Below, in pieces: positions 28,701 to 43,700 of a stretch of 64,000 nt of DNA; position 1 is the first letter of the stretch, and every line of letters begins with the position of its first letter. Origin of the DNA: Lepidostoma basale (taxonomy: Eukaryota > Arthropoda > Insecta > Trichoptera > Lepidostomatidae); contig JAHDVF020001510.1 of NCBI GenBank assembly GCA_022606425.2, positions 124,001 through 188,000 on the forward strand, in the 5' to 3' direction. Made by a program: the position numbers and the translations under genes. The notes beneath the pieces are model-generated. The model saw only the letters and a list, made by a program, of their open reading frames with translations, searched no databases and was not told where the DNA came from.

Positions 28701-31700
28701 AGGAGGATTGATCTGATCCCAAGTACCTATCCACACCTCCTCGACTTTGCGAAATGTTAGAGATCGAGTGTGAGTAACCTCGGTGGATAATATTGATGCA
28801 TAGGCTAACGTGGAAGGACACCTCGCCAACCCGTCTGGCAAGCGTGGCGTTGTAATGCCAACCACCCCCCGTATGACATGTCATGCATGGAGAAGTATGG
28901 GGGAGGCCTATGTCCAGTAGTGGACGACAACGGCTGTTAAAGAAGAAGAAGAACATGTTCAGCAGTGAGTTTTTTTAAACTAAACAAAATAATAAGAATT
29001 CAATGCCAAATCTACAAAAAAATCAATATTAAGTGATTTAGAGGGAAAAAATAAATGCTTTTTCATAAATAGTCAACCATCAGTCTATCAGAACAGGTCC
29101 TTCATTTCTTTAACACAATTGGGATTATGTCAAGATAAAGAAAAGTATAAAATCTTCTTTCTCTTTTCACATGAAATAAGGAGACAGAACAGGAGTGTCA
29201 GACATCATCGGAAGAGTGGTAGTGCTAAAAATGGCACTAGCAGTGCCATGTCACTCGCATCTCTGATGATAGATGGACAAAACGCCTCTTTTGCTGGCGT
29301 TCTAAGACTGTGACCTGAAACCCAAGACGTCCTCAACTTCGATGAAGGGACGGCATTAAAGAAACAGCTGGTACGACATGGATGCGTGTTGCCCAGGATG
29401 GAGGAGTGAACGGAAGTCCAGTAGTGAACGGAAAAGTATGAATAATGATAATTATGAATGCTATTTTTAATTTTATATTACTAACACAGGTATTCTATTT
29501 TTGGGCTAAAATTGCAATCACTACATCTAAACAATTATCACTTCTAAATGACGATGAAAAAAATATTGAAATAAGCAAAAATAAACTTTAACGGTGACAA
29601 ACCTCGTTTCCATTCCCGAATGAATGCTTTTGGGGAAAAGAAAAGAAAAACAGATAACTTGACGTAACAGCAGAATTATATACAGTCTCACAAACTCACA
29701 TAATAAACGGCAAAATCTCAAAATATTAACACGATATGTATAAGAAATGTAAAATGCAAAACTATTCAATCACATTCAAAACATTTCGAGAACTCAGCCG
29801 TGGTGAAGGGTGTTGGTCTTTATGTTGGATAGCAGCAGCATAGATTGTTTTACCTATCCAGCCTGCCTCTGGTGACACCGGCGGGAAGAGTAATCAGTCT
29901 GCTGATCACGATTTCTTTGAAGATTTACATATTAGTGAAAGTTCGTTCAGAAGACAAATACTCTCGACTTTAGTGAGTATCTTGTCTTGCTAAAGTTGAA
30001 CCATCTCTCGTGCATTCCTGATATTATATATTATATTTTGCCGGTTCTCAATTGATGCCGTAAACCATAATATTGTTTATTAAGTTTATAGGTTAACCCT
30101 TACCACTCCTTTGTCGAATGCCAGCCGACATCGCTATATGTACGCTACAACTCCGGCCGACAAGATAAGACTTGCGCGCGGTGTATTTACGCGCGCAAAA
30201 CTTGACTTTCTTGTGATTATTCGTTAAAAAAACATTTAATTTCATGTTTTAATAAGATTTTGACGGTTTTCCGTTTTTATTTAACCATAAAATAATCCTT
30301 GTAAATTCACATAACCTAAAATGGCGGGAAGTTCGCGTGATACGTCATGCAGAGGAGCGATTAGAGTACAAGCCCCACTTCATTGCGAAACTGGACAAAG
30401 GTTCTAAAGACTACTGTGTGCAGTAACAGAAAGATTCCAGGGAAAAGATGGGAAACAGTGTGGTTTTGTGAGAACTGTTCCAGAAAACCTGGTCTCCACC
30501 CTGGAGATTGTTTTAAAAAGTACCATACTATGCAAAACTATAAGTAGTCCATAATGTTTTTTTGTAAATTGTTTTTTATTCAAAGATTAAATCATTACAA
30601 ATGATTTTTTAACGATTTTTTTTAACTACCTATCAATAAAAATATTTTGACATTATTTAAATTAGAGTTGGTTGACAAACAAAATCAAAAAATAATGGAG
30701 TGGTAAGGGTTAGTAAACTTAATTTGAATTTAATAATAAAATGTTTTAAAGAAATCTAATTTATATCATGTTTATTCTTCTCTTACGAAATAGTCTTTAT
30801 AACAATTAATAATAAAAAAAGCTGATTTTAAATTAGCATTTCGATACAATTTAAATGTAATTCTGAGGTTTCACCGTATTAGACAGAACAGCCAACAAGA
30901 TGAAATGAAACAAACGACCTATGAAACAGCGGAATGTGGCATACCTCGTAGTACTCCTCGACGGCTGTCAGGTTGATGTGAGGATCGGCCCAGTCTCTCG
31001 TGATCTCGATCTGCTCCTTCTCGTTCAGCCAGTTCAACTCCGCGGAGGCCGACTGCAGGAAGTCGTGGAGGGCATCCAGATCTGATAATCTGAAACGAAA
31101 TTAAATCATCTCGTCATATATCTTCAAAAGGGTATACACTATCATGTTTCTTGGACTCACCGTATCGTTTCTGACTCTGTCTCTTAGGATTATTATTTAT
31201 ATGCCTCTTTGGATTCATATTCAATGATTAATACTAATGAAAAGGTCTGTTTTAATTACTACAAATGAAAACATCTGTTTTCTAAAAGTTTTATTATATT
31301 TTATGAGAATGACATGTTTCACCTGTTTAAGACATTATCAAATGACATTTGATAATGTCATAGCCGGGTGAAACATGTCATTCACATAAAATATAATAAA
31401 AATACTGGAAAACAGAAGTTTTCATTTGTATTAATTATTTAATATGGAGATTTACATTTAAGAAACAACTGTTATATAGAAGTATTATTATTTTTTATGA
31501 GAATGACATGTTTCGCCTTGCTTATTATCAAATGTTTGGCTTATTGAAATAGAGAAATGCAAAACATATCATTCTCATTAATTATAATAAATTTCTAGAA
31601 AACAAACATTTGAGCTCAATTCTTATATAAGAATTTGACGATCTATCATATAATATAACATATTTAACATAAAGAACATTATAAACATACATTTTTTTAT

Positions 31701-34700
31701 AGATAGACTGGAAATTCATAATATCCCATTATTTTATGAATTAACACACTATACAAATGAAAACGTCAGTTTTCTAGAAGTTATATTATCAGATGGCCGA
31801 ATGGACAGCGACCTCGAATGAAGGTTTTTATTTTTTATTTCATTTATTTAATTACAAAAAAAATTACATTTAATACAATACTTACGATATAATAGTTAAA
31901 ACATATAATAAAATCAAAAAGGCTTAACACACAAAGAAGTAATTTAACCAAAAATAACAACTTAAAAATGTGACCAGACGTACACTATACATTGGTTGCG
32001 GAATTTGTGAACATTTTCAGGGTACGGCCACACCAGTGTCAGAGTCGGAGTCAAGATGAACACCTAGCGAACCAACCTATGGCGTACTATAGGACTGGCC
32101 ACAATATACGCTTCGCGCCACAGTGTGTGAACACAAGCCACCTGTGTCTTGACTCCTACTCTGGAACTCCGGTGTGGTCATACCCTCAGAGTCCTTCATG
32201 ACTTGCGGCAAGTTATAAAATACTTTCAAACCATTGGTGCGGATAACAAAGTGAATGGAGCTTTAAAATAAGTTATAGGTAACAAGAATTAATCAATTAA
32301 AGAGAAAATGGTTGTTCACAATAAAGATTTTTCATTGCTGATCATTTTTCATGGACTTACCTCTTGGTGGAGGTGGACAGCAGTTCAGCGTACAGCTTCT
32401 GCAGCTGACTGAGGTGCTGGTTGTAGAGCACCAACTCCTCGCCAGTGAAGTTGGAGCGCGCCTGTTCGCACTGTTCCACCTGTCGGCAAAGACGATCCCT
32501 TCAGACATATATCGTTAACTTACAATACGAAGAAATCATAGAGATCAGATTTCTCCATACATAGCTTGTGATCTTACAGCCTTATTTAATATCAATGAAG
32601 GTGTCAAACAGGGTTGCATGCTGTCCCCGTGGTTGTTTAATTTATATATGAACAAGTGTTGAAAGGGTTGGATGCAGGTGCAAGGTGTCAGTAAGCTCTG
32701 TTGTGTGTGGACGACGCTGTGCTATTTGTAGATAGCGAGCATGAATTACAAATCCTGGTATCTAGTACAATATAAATATAGATAAAGGCAGATGAAAACG
32801 TGGCACGATCTAATAAATCAAATATTAAATGTCGACCACGTAAAGAATCTGAGAAATCTTATGTGCATGACACAATGTATAAATGGTGAGGATGTGAGAG
32901 AAGTATAATATGGCTTTTATCAGTGGGATCACAGAAAGAGTATATTTGCTGGTCGTCAGTATAGCAAGCCGAAGGATTTTATAATTTTGGCCACATCGTT
33001 CGTAAACATTATGAACAGAAGAGGTCCCAGCACAGATCCCTGGGGAACTCCAGATTCAACTTTGAGACAAGGGGACACTTCACCTGCGTCCTGAACCGCC
33101 TGTGAGCAGTCCATTCTATTTGCACCCATTTGAATAGATGATTAGTTAGTTATTTTTTGCAAGAAAGAGATGTGCCATCTGGATGTGCGCTATCTCTTTT
33201 TCTGTTGATTGTTCATACGAGGTTACAAGCGAGACGAACTATTTATTACACAGAGGGTATTTCAGGATTTATGAGTCATCTTTAAGCAAATACAATGTGA
33301 GCATTTCTCGATACTCTCGCGAGGGTTAATCCAAATGACCACGGTTCAAATGAGATTAGATCGGTGGAACATACCTTGGAATGGAATTGATCGATGATCT
33401 TGTGTTCCCTCTGATGCCTGTCCAGCTCTTGGAGAACCGAAGGCAGGTCTGTGCCGTAGTCTGCTTCTTGCAATTGTTTCTGAAAGCATAAAACAAAATT
33501 AATAAACTTAATTAGCGTTATGATAACAGAAGGGGAAGAAGACCATGTTGTTTAATTGGGATTTTAAAGACAGATTTATAATAATAATAATAATAATTAA
33601 GCTAATTTGTATAACGCCCTTTTCGTGAATAACTCACCTCAAGGGCTCTTTGACAATGTTTTTAGTCATGAGAGCTGCATCAGACACCAGCAATCAGATA
33701 ATAGTTTATATCAGATTTTCGTCAGATAGATTTGTGTCAAGATAAAACACATAAATGTTGCGTGATAAGTTACCTATTTTAATATATAGTATTTTGCGGA
33801 CAATAAGACGCATCGGACCATAAGATGCACCCCATTTTATATCATTGTATTTTATATTTGTTTTAGATTTATTTTGTGGATGTTGGAAGATTGAAGTGTG
33901 CGCGGGAGATGCCTATTGGTGGCGATGAGGTTCGCAACCCATCACACCGCGTCTCCCGCGGGGCGAAAAGAGAAGGATGGAGTGCCGCATCAGTTAAAGT
34001 GTGACAGTCCATTCTTTCTGCCTACCCTTTCGGGGAGACGGCGTGATGGTTAGTTAGTTAGTTAGTTAAAACACAAAGAAGCTTTAAAGATGACAATCTT
34101 CTTTCAAATAAGTTAGGTTAGAAAGTTCCTTACCAGTCTGTCGCGACACCACTGCGCGCACTCCATCAGCTGGGTGAAGTGGTGGTTGGTGTCCGCGATC
34201 CTGGTCTCCAGCACGGTGCGCGTCTCCCTCCGCACCGTGGTCTGCTGCACGGGCCGGCTCAGCCCGCTCAGCTGCTGCATGATGCGGGTCTGGAACGAAG
34301 ACCGCACCGACAGCCAGCGCTGGTGCAGCTCCGTCACCCTGAAGAGAGAGGGAGAGGTAAATTGAATATATTGATCAGTCACAGTTTACATGTAATATTA
34401 ATAAAAAATGTATTTAATAAATAGCATAATTTATAAATTAATAGCATAATTTACTCAATGAATAGCATATTTATTAAACAAATAGCATATTAAGTATTAA
34501 ATATTAATGAAAAATGTCAAATCTTGGAATTTGCATTATTATTGAATAACTTTGTACATTATTATTATTATTTTGGTGAATCGCTCTTTACACCATGACA
34601 GCATGAGCCAAATCGATGTAAAGGGTATTATAGCTATCATAGTGATTCTCATGACATGTGATAGGTAGCTAATCTATCGGTATTTTATTGTCACCTGAAT

Positions 34701-37700
34701 TCTACACCAGACCAATGACAATCACACTGCCGTCGCCAGGAATCGAACCCGGAACCTTTGGGGTGGCAGTCAATGCACTTACCACCACAAATCAATATAA
34801 AAGCTCTATCTATTATATTGATTCTTATGACATGTAATAGGTAGTTAATTAATCACCATTATTGTCTCATGAATTCTACACCAGACCAAAGACAGTGTGA
34901 TAATCACATTGTCATCGCCGGGTAACAAGGGACCTTAGATGTGGCAGTAATAACTGTTGCCACTCTATCACTAAGTTCGTCACTTGTTGAAACCAACTAA
35001 CCTCGCGTGTAATTCATGAGCCTGGTTGTATCTCCCGTCTCGGAGCACCTGGACGTCTCTGAACAGCTCCTGGATGTCCTGATCGGCCTGACGGAGGGAG
35101 GCCTCCACGTGTTCGGCTGCCGCTTTAGCTTCCGTGGGGTGGGCGCCACGCTCCAGCCTGCGGGATTCGGATTCGATCCTTCTCTCGAGAGCGTCCAGGC
35201 TGGAGTCTGTCTGCTTGATCTCCCTGTAAAATGAATAGTAATCATTAAATATCGGCCACGTGAGGAGTCGGAGAAATCTGAGATAATGTATGAATGTTAA
35301 GGAAGTTGTTGTTGGCATTGTTGGCATTTCAACTGACACCCTTCGAAGCCGATAAAGTATTCTAAGACTTTCCTACTCCTGTGCCAACTTTCCAAATTGA
35401 AAATTATTTAATATTATTTATTCTGTAAATGCGTGGTTCAGAATATTAATGAATCAAGTCCATCGATCCTGATTTTGAGAAAATTAGACCTAAAGTTGAA
35501 AGACTTTTGTAAAATCCAGGGATGTTTTCACTACAAACACTTCATTTATTTTGATAGTACATGAATCAATTTAAATAAATAGACAAAAATAAGACACACA
35601 AAGGCTTTATTAATATTAAAAGTACAAATATGTTAATGTGTCTGCTTTGTATGTGTACATCTATAATATTTTTAAGAAAATACAAAAATAATCGAAAGAG
35701 GCATTGTAATGGATGCCGAACATTAGCAAGTGAGATATAAAAAAAATTCAAATATATTCTCAAATATGCCCCTGCAGTGAAGGTGTATTATATGCCTTTA
35801 CCTGTGCACTTTCTCGGCAAGCCTCTGGAGCTTCTCCAGGCGTCTGATCTCCTCTTGGATGTCCCTCTCCCTTTCCTGATGAGCCAGCATCAATCTGTTC
35901 CAGTTCTGTTCCAGGACCTCTGGACGCAGTTCGGGTTCGATGTCGCATTCGCCCACGGATTCAAAGTATTTCTGAAAAATTACATTTTGTTATATTTTCT
36001 GAAAATTGCCGATATCATGGGTAAATTGTAATATTTGAATAATTTTTTTAAAACAATTTAAATTCTTCATTGTTAAAATTTCTACACTGAGGGCGCCTGT
36101 GTCCTGGAACATATAGTACCATATATGTGTAATGTGCAAAAAAGTGTTGTGGAAATACAATGTTTTCAAAAAATTATTTAAATTTCACCGTCAGTGTAGA
36201 AATTTTAACTTTCTCCTTGTTAAATGTATGGAAGCGAAGCATGGAACTGGCAAAAGAAGGATGAAAGTAGAATAAATGCAGTAGAAATGAGTTCTCTTAG
36301 ACGAATGTGTGGATACTCTGTGTATGATAGAGTGTCGAATGAAAATATAAGAAGTGAATGCGGTGCGAATGATAGTGTCATGAACAAAATAATGAAAGGA
36401 TCATTAAGATGGTTTGGACATATGGAAAGAATGAATGAAGAAAGAATGGTAAAAAAGTATATGTTAACGATGTAAATGGAACCAGAAATAGAGGAAGACC
36501 GAGGAAAACGTGGCACGATCAAATAAATCAAATATTGAATGTCGGCCACGTGAGGAGTCAGAGAAATCGACGCATGTACATGACACGACGTATGAATGTT
36601 GAGGAAGCGAGAGAAATATGTCAGAAAAGAAAAGTGTGGCAGTCCATTATTTTAGCCTACCCCTTCGGGGAGACGGCGTGATGGTTAGTTAGTCAGTTAA
36701 AATTGAAATTTAAAAAGTGAGGACATGTTTGTCAAAAGTTCAAAAAAGCTGCCCAGAAGAAGGCAGCAAGCTGATGAAACCGGTCGAAGCCATAAAACCA
36801 AGTGGAATTAAACTTAATGCATATTATAAATTAATTTTAAATTAAAAAAAAACACAAATCATTACAGTCGAACTCGGTTATTAAGATCATGGAAACAACA
36901 AGATATCGGATGTAACAAGGAAACATATACTTCATGTCTTCATGTGATGGGTATGTTAGAAAGTTTAAAAATATATACTCGTACCTATTCTCTGATATAA
37001 CGAGTAATGCTTATAACGAGAAAAATCGTCGGTCCGATCTTCCTTGTAATATCTAAGTTTGACTGTGTTTGCAAAAAAAAATTGTGAAAATTCAATGTTT
37101 CCAAAAGTTATTCAAATGTGAATCCACAACACAAAGTGATGGGGAATATAGAAGAAATTTATGATATTTTGCAGAATAATAGAGAGAAGTGAGGCGAGGG
37201 TACCTCCAGTTCCCGGTAGACGAGCTGAAGCTTCTGCTTGTCCCTCTGCTTCGGTGGGACTTCGTCGTTCCGGAACCTCTGCGATTCGGCCAGCAGTTTC
37301 CTGAAGCAGACACAAACTTAATTAATGTATTGAAAAAAAAAAATTAACACATCATTTCAGAAACAATTGCGATCTAATAATTATTTAACAATGCATATAA
37401 ATAATAATTCATTTAATCGATTCTTCTGACATCTAATATGGCTGACGATTAAAATTTGATAAATTTGTCATAAATTAAAATACTTTTTTTCTTTTTTTTT
37501 TAAATGTTTTATGACTAAAAAGTGTTTTCATTAATTAAATAATTGTCATTATGAAATTCCAAAGTGAAAAATTGAAAATTTTATTTTTGGAATGTATACA
37601 AATACTTGTAGAAAAATACTGGATTTAACCCTAAAATATGTTAAATGTTTCTCAACATGGTAGCATATATACAACTTTAAAAAATAATTGTCAGACATGA

Positions 37701-40700
37701 TGTTCGTAAGAAGAGCTGTGTTTCCGCCTAAATTGGTCACTTGTCACTTTGACCCTTTAGCTGAAACTTACATTCGGTCCTGGCACTCGGCTAAGCGGAA
37801 GCACGGCTTCCTTATGGTGCAGCACACATACCCCCACGGCACTTTTCCAAAATAATAACACCGATCTCGGATCGAACTATTTAATTCCGCCCAAAGTATT
37901 ACGACATTCCTACTAAATGTCCACTTTTTCGACGGAACGGAAAACTGACGTGAGGTCGCGGGAGCGTAAGGATGGTCCTTACTCTAGCACTGACAACTGG
38001 AGACTTCCATAAGACTGCTTCCACTTAGCCGAGTGCCAGGACCGAATGTAAGTTTCAGCTAAAGGGTCAAAGTGACAAGTGACCAATTTAGGCGGAAACA
38101 TCTGGTCCTTCGAGCCGGATCTTGGACTTGGCTGAAGAAGATGGAGCAGCAGGGCGCTAAAGGTGCGTCAAGAGCATCTTCAGTGACGAGTGACGTATCA
38201 ACACGCTCAGAATGGAGGCGTTGTTATGGAAGTCCCGTGAGCAGCTGAGGTTGACGAAAAGGAAGGCGCAGCTTCAAGCAGAAATGGCAATTTTGGAGGC
38301 CGAAGAAGCTCACAATGAACTTGTTTTTAAAATTAGATCCACAAGTTCAAATACGCCATGTATAAAGGAACATGTCTCTAAATGGAGAAGTCACCACTTG
38401 TCAGTGCTCCAGTAAGGACCATCCTTACGCTCCCGCGACCTCACGTCAGTTTTCCGTTCCGTCGAAGAAGTGGACATTTAGTAGGAATGTCGTAATACTT
38501 TGGGCGGAATTAAATAGTTCGATCCGAGATCGGTGTTATTATTTTGGAAAAGTGCCGTGGGGGTATGTGTGCTGCACCATAAGGAAGCCGTGCTTCCGCT
38601 TAGCCGAGTGCCAGGACCGAATGTAAGTTTCAGCTAAAGTGTCAAAGTGACAAGTGACCTAATTAGGCGGAAACAGGCTGAATGGGGAATGTTGTATTAC
38701 ATAAAGCGATCGCTTAACCCAACCAATGAGAGGTCATAAGTCCTGTAAACGCCTCGACCACCATATTCTGTTTCCAAATAATTTACATCTTCGGCTCTAT
38801 TGAGATACAATTAATTCTAAAATTGAACCATCTCTTATGCTTTCCTGGTATTTTACCTGTTCTCTTCTTAATTTTATTTGTAATATCTTTTGAGAATATA
38901 ATCTAATTGGAATAAGATGATGATGATGAAGTAATTATATGAAACGTATTGGTCACCTGATCTCAATGAGCGTGGGCGGGAACGCCCTGTCCTGCATGAG
39001 CGCCGCCTTCTCCCTGATCCAGTGGTGCAGCGCTGAGGCCAGCTCGCGGTACTGGCCCGCCCTCTGCTGGGCTTCCAGGTCGTACAGCGGGTGCATGGCC
39101 GGCGGCTCCGGGAACACGTCGTACAGCGAGGAGATGTACGTGATGAGGGACTTCTCATCCGGCTCGTGCGTGTCCACATCTGGAAATACCACCGAATATT
39201 AAGGTAACTGTCGCAAATACATATCATTTCTTACAGCTTTATAATGTTTTCTGCCCTTTTCTGACAGCGCCAAATTTAACAGTAAATACAAGCTAGAGGC
39301 ATTACCAAATGTTGTGTTATCTTTCAGGGTGATTTAGCCATTTGAAACTAACTAACTAACCATCTTGCTGTTTTATCCGAAGGGGTAGGCAGAGATTTCT
39401 GGCTGATCTGGCTAGGTTGGGCGAATCATAGGAAGTAAGGAAGTAAGTAGGCACATTCCATATATTAAATAAATTTCCTTATTTCCCCCATCCTGCATTT
39501 TGTCTCCTCCCTCCCTCCTGTGCCTCCTGCTGTGCATTATTCCTTTTTTATTCTTTCTCTAACACATGTTATTTATGTATCAATTGTGTATTTTCTTTTG
39601 CTGTTGTATTGCTGGACATCGAGGGAGAGTAGCGTAGCTTAAATGTGGTTTGGGTCCTCCTTGGTTGCAAATATACATATATTATTATTAATTTTTAACG
39701 TAAGTCCCGCATAGACGGGGGACGGGCCTAGGGAGTGCACGAGTGAAGCTGACGAAAGGCCCCACTGCGCCTATAACAGCTTCGGGTAAGCGGAGGGAGC
39801 CCTCTATGGGTAGGCCATATATATGTATAAGTAAGTAGGCAGAAAGAATCGTCAGCCACAGTTTTTTTGTCCTGACATTAATCACGGGTTTCCTCTACAT
39901 TCATTTGTCATAACATGCATGCTCGTCAATTTTTCCGACTTCAGGTGTGGCTGCCTTTTAATTATTGATTAATTTGGTCATGCCATGTTTTCTTCGGCCA
40001 TCCTCTGCTTGTTTTTCTATTCAAGCTGCTTGTATATATATGTTTTAATTCCATTCATCTCTCATTCATTTGTTCTATGTGTCCAAACCATCTAAGCCAT
40101 CCTTTTTTCATTTTACTTAGGATGAAATCATTTCCCTTACATTTCTTACATATTTTGTCATTCGGTATTTTTAGGCAGAATTTTTCATAAGAATTGTTTG
40201 CGGCAAGACCTTCTACTTCCTAATAATAACTTCGGAACATCGTATTGAAGACAATTGCAACAGACTGTCCCATTGTCTCTGACCACCGATGTATAAAACA
40301 ACTCATATTAATAACGCAACGTGGATTACGGTCCGTTGCATACGTGCAACGCTATTGCACCTGCAATGGCGCCTAGTGATCTGATCACAATATCTTAAAT
40401 AATAATCATTAAATATTGATATTATAAAATTACTTTTCAGCACAGCAATATTCGTTTTCAGCAATGATTCTTCAAAATTCATTTTAAGCAATAATCTTGC
40501 AAAATTCACGTTCAGCAATAATCTTGCAAAATTCACTTTCAGCAAACTAATTTCATTTTCAGCAATAAACGTGCAAAATTCGTTTTCAGCAATGATCTTG
40601 CAAAATTCATTTTCAGCTGTGATCTTGCAAAATTTACCATCAGCAATAATCTTGCAAAATTCATTTTCAGCTGTGATCTTGCAAAATTTATTTTCAGCTG

Positions 40701-43700
40701 TGATCTTGCAAAATTCACCATCAGCAATAAATAATCTTGCAAAATTCATTTTCAGCAATGATCTTGCAAAATTCATATTCAACAATATTCTTGCAAAAGT
40801 CATTTTAGCTGATATCTTGCAAAATTCATCATCAGCAATAATCTTGCAAAATTCATTTTCAGCTATGATCTTCCAAAATTTATTTTCAGCTATGATCTTG
40901 CAAAATTCACCATCAGCAATAAATAATCTTGCAAAATTCGTTTTCAGCAATGATCTTGCAAAATTCATTTTCAGCAATATTCTTGCAAAAGTCGTTTTAG
41001 CTGATATCTTGCAAAATTCATCATCAGCAATAATCTTGCAAAATTCATTTTCAGCTTATGATCTTGCAAAATTCACCATCAGCAATAAATAATCTTGCGA
41101 AATTAATTTTCAGCTACGATCTTGCATAATTAACCGTCAGCAATAATCTTGCAAATTTCATTTTCAGCATTATTGCTGTTCAAAATTCATTGTTTCTTGC
41201 AAAATTAATTTTCAGCAATGATCTTGCAAAATTCATTTTCAGCAAAAACTTGCAAAATTCACTATCAGATTTTTTTGGACAAAATCATTGATCTTTCGAA
41301 ATCAATTTAAGCTCAAAGAGTATACGTTATACATCGCACAGACAGGTGTAAAAACGTTAAATTACTATTCCCAGGGATCCCATTATCTGGTGCACAATTG
41401 CACAATCTTATGGTTTGAATAATTGGACGCATCCTGCATTTGTTGCCGCCATCTTGCAGATCCAACCGATAAGGCGAACCTCGCATTTTAATCACCATTA
41501 CTTCACTGCTAGTCCTGGAAGGGTGCGGGGACATGGTGACATTTCTTTAAAAACAAATTAAATAAACTTTCAAAATGTCAATTTGGAAGGGTGCATCAAA
41601 TCGAGAGAACCCAAGCGAGTTCTGTGAGGAGACTGAAACTCTCCAATATTTTGAGTATTGATCTCTTGAAAATTGTTTCATAAGTCTAGTCTTACGGTGC
41701 AGCGTAGCTAGTACACATTGTTTAAAATAATTAAAATATCATTAATTGTTTAATTGAAATACTGTTATAATATCACAACAACAACAAACCATCACGCCGT
41801 TTCCCCGCAGGGGTAGGCAGAGAGAATGGACCGCCACACTACTCTATCCTGACATACCTCTCTAGCTTCCTCCACATTCATTCAGCGAGTCATACACGCA
41901 CGTCGGTTCTTCCGGCTTCTGACATGACCAACCTTTAAAATTTGATTAATTTGGTCATGTCATGTTTATAATATCACAATTGATTTAATTTCTGTGAAAT
42001 TGTCACGAAAGCTGTTTCGCAAAACAATGTTGGCATCATCGGGTATTATAATCAACTAACACCTGTCGCGATAATATCACTAAAATTAAATCAATTATGA
42101 TATTACAATAGTGTTTCAATTAAACAGTTAATAATGTTGAAATATCAAAGTGTATCCGCCAAAAAAATGGAATATCTAATTTTAATATCTCTATCTATAA
42201 AAAACTGATTAATAAGATCTGGAGAATGGAGAGAGAGATGACCAGGGAGAGGAACGAGTGGACTGTTGTGGAGGAGGCCAAGTCCCACACCGGGATGTAC
42301 AGCCGGAAAGAAGAAGAAGAAAAAGAAGATACATATATTAAATAGAGGGATTATTATCGGTGTACCTTCCTTATACATTTACAAATCGAATAAAGTAATA
42401 AATTATTACAAAATAAATACATATTTGGCAAGTAATAAATATTTTATTGAAAATCGGGGATAAATCACCACGACAACCACACTTATACCAGAGTGTTCTG
42501 TATTCGCGTATTGAAGTGTAAATAGTAAATCATATATGAATGTTTCTCACATACACTAATTACGTCGCACTTTCGCTACATCTACATGAATTCTTTTTGG
42601 ATTTTAAAACTCTAATTTTGAAATGTGTACAGATTGCGCATCGCCGTAACGCGCGAACTTTTTTTAGCACCTAATAAAAAAATCATTTCGAGTTATTTTT
42701 AAAGCAGCAATTACATGCCACCGCTGACATGGCGAAACAAAAGAATGACGCGAAAAAATACAGCGGATAGAAATAAATACACGGGTCGTTTGTGAAAAAA
42801 AGGCAAATGGCGACCATCAAGGCGATTCAATTGTCACTTTTGTATGATAATTGAGGAAGAAGAATTAGTCATAATGCGAGATATTATTAATTTCTAACTA
42901 ATCCTATTGTAAGGCAACCCAACAACTAACTAACTGACACGCCATCTCCCAGAAGGAGTAAGCAGAAAGAATGTACCGCCACACTGTTCTATCCTTACAT
43001 ACTTCTCTCGTTTCCTCAATATTGTGGTATTTTTGTCCCTGATAGATTTCTCCGACAGCACAGATTGTTTTACCTACCGGCCACCAGAATCAATCTGCCT
43101 CTGGTCACACCGGTGGGAAGAGCAATTAGTCTGCTGAACGCGGTCTCCTCGGAGATCGACGTCTTTCATATTAGTGAAGGTACGTTCAGGGGAACAAATA
43201 CTCTTGACTTTAGAAAGTATCTTGTCTTCCTAATGTCGAACCATCTCTAATGCGTTCCTGGTACTTTGTTGTATTTTTATAATATTGTACTCAATAGATG
43301 CCTTAAACATTTTGCTGTTTGTAATGTCTTTTGAGTTAATAAACTGATTTGATTTGATCTCAGATATCTTTTCTGAACCCTCTCTAACATGAGCGAGTAT
43401 CTCGCCTCGTGGGGACTCCATATCACCGAACCACACTCAAGCCGTCTCCGGACTTTTCTGAAAACTCTACCTGTCTTTTGAGTTAATAAACTGATTTGAT
43501 TTGAATATTCATACATTGTGTCATTCACGCACGTCGATTTTTCCAACTCCTCACGTGGCCGATATTTAATATTGGATTAATTTGATCGTGCCACGTTTTT
43601 CTCTATCTTATTCTATTTCTAGTTCCGTTCACGACGCTAACATATACTATCTTTATTCATTATTTCGATGTCTCCAAAGCATCTTAATGAACCTTTCATT

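Noticed and set aside
28363..28956. 197-codon minus frame as a separate gene
   Set aside because: It is shot exon 11 read through both of its splice sites into intron.
36768..36790. Hammerhead ribozyme core (CTGATGA near CGAAG)
   Set aside because: The second conserved GAAA box and cleavage-site stem are absent; sister palindromes read CTGCCGAAAC instead, so this is chance.
40303..41092. Long repetitive open frames of 224 (minus) and 173 (plus) codons
   Set aside because: Both come from a 27-bp tandem repeat without stops in one frame per strand; no domain or start context.
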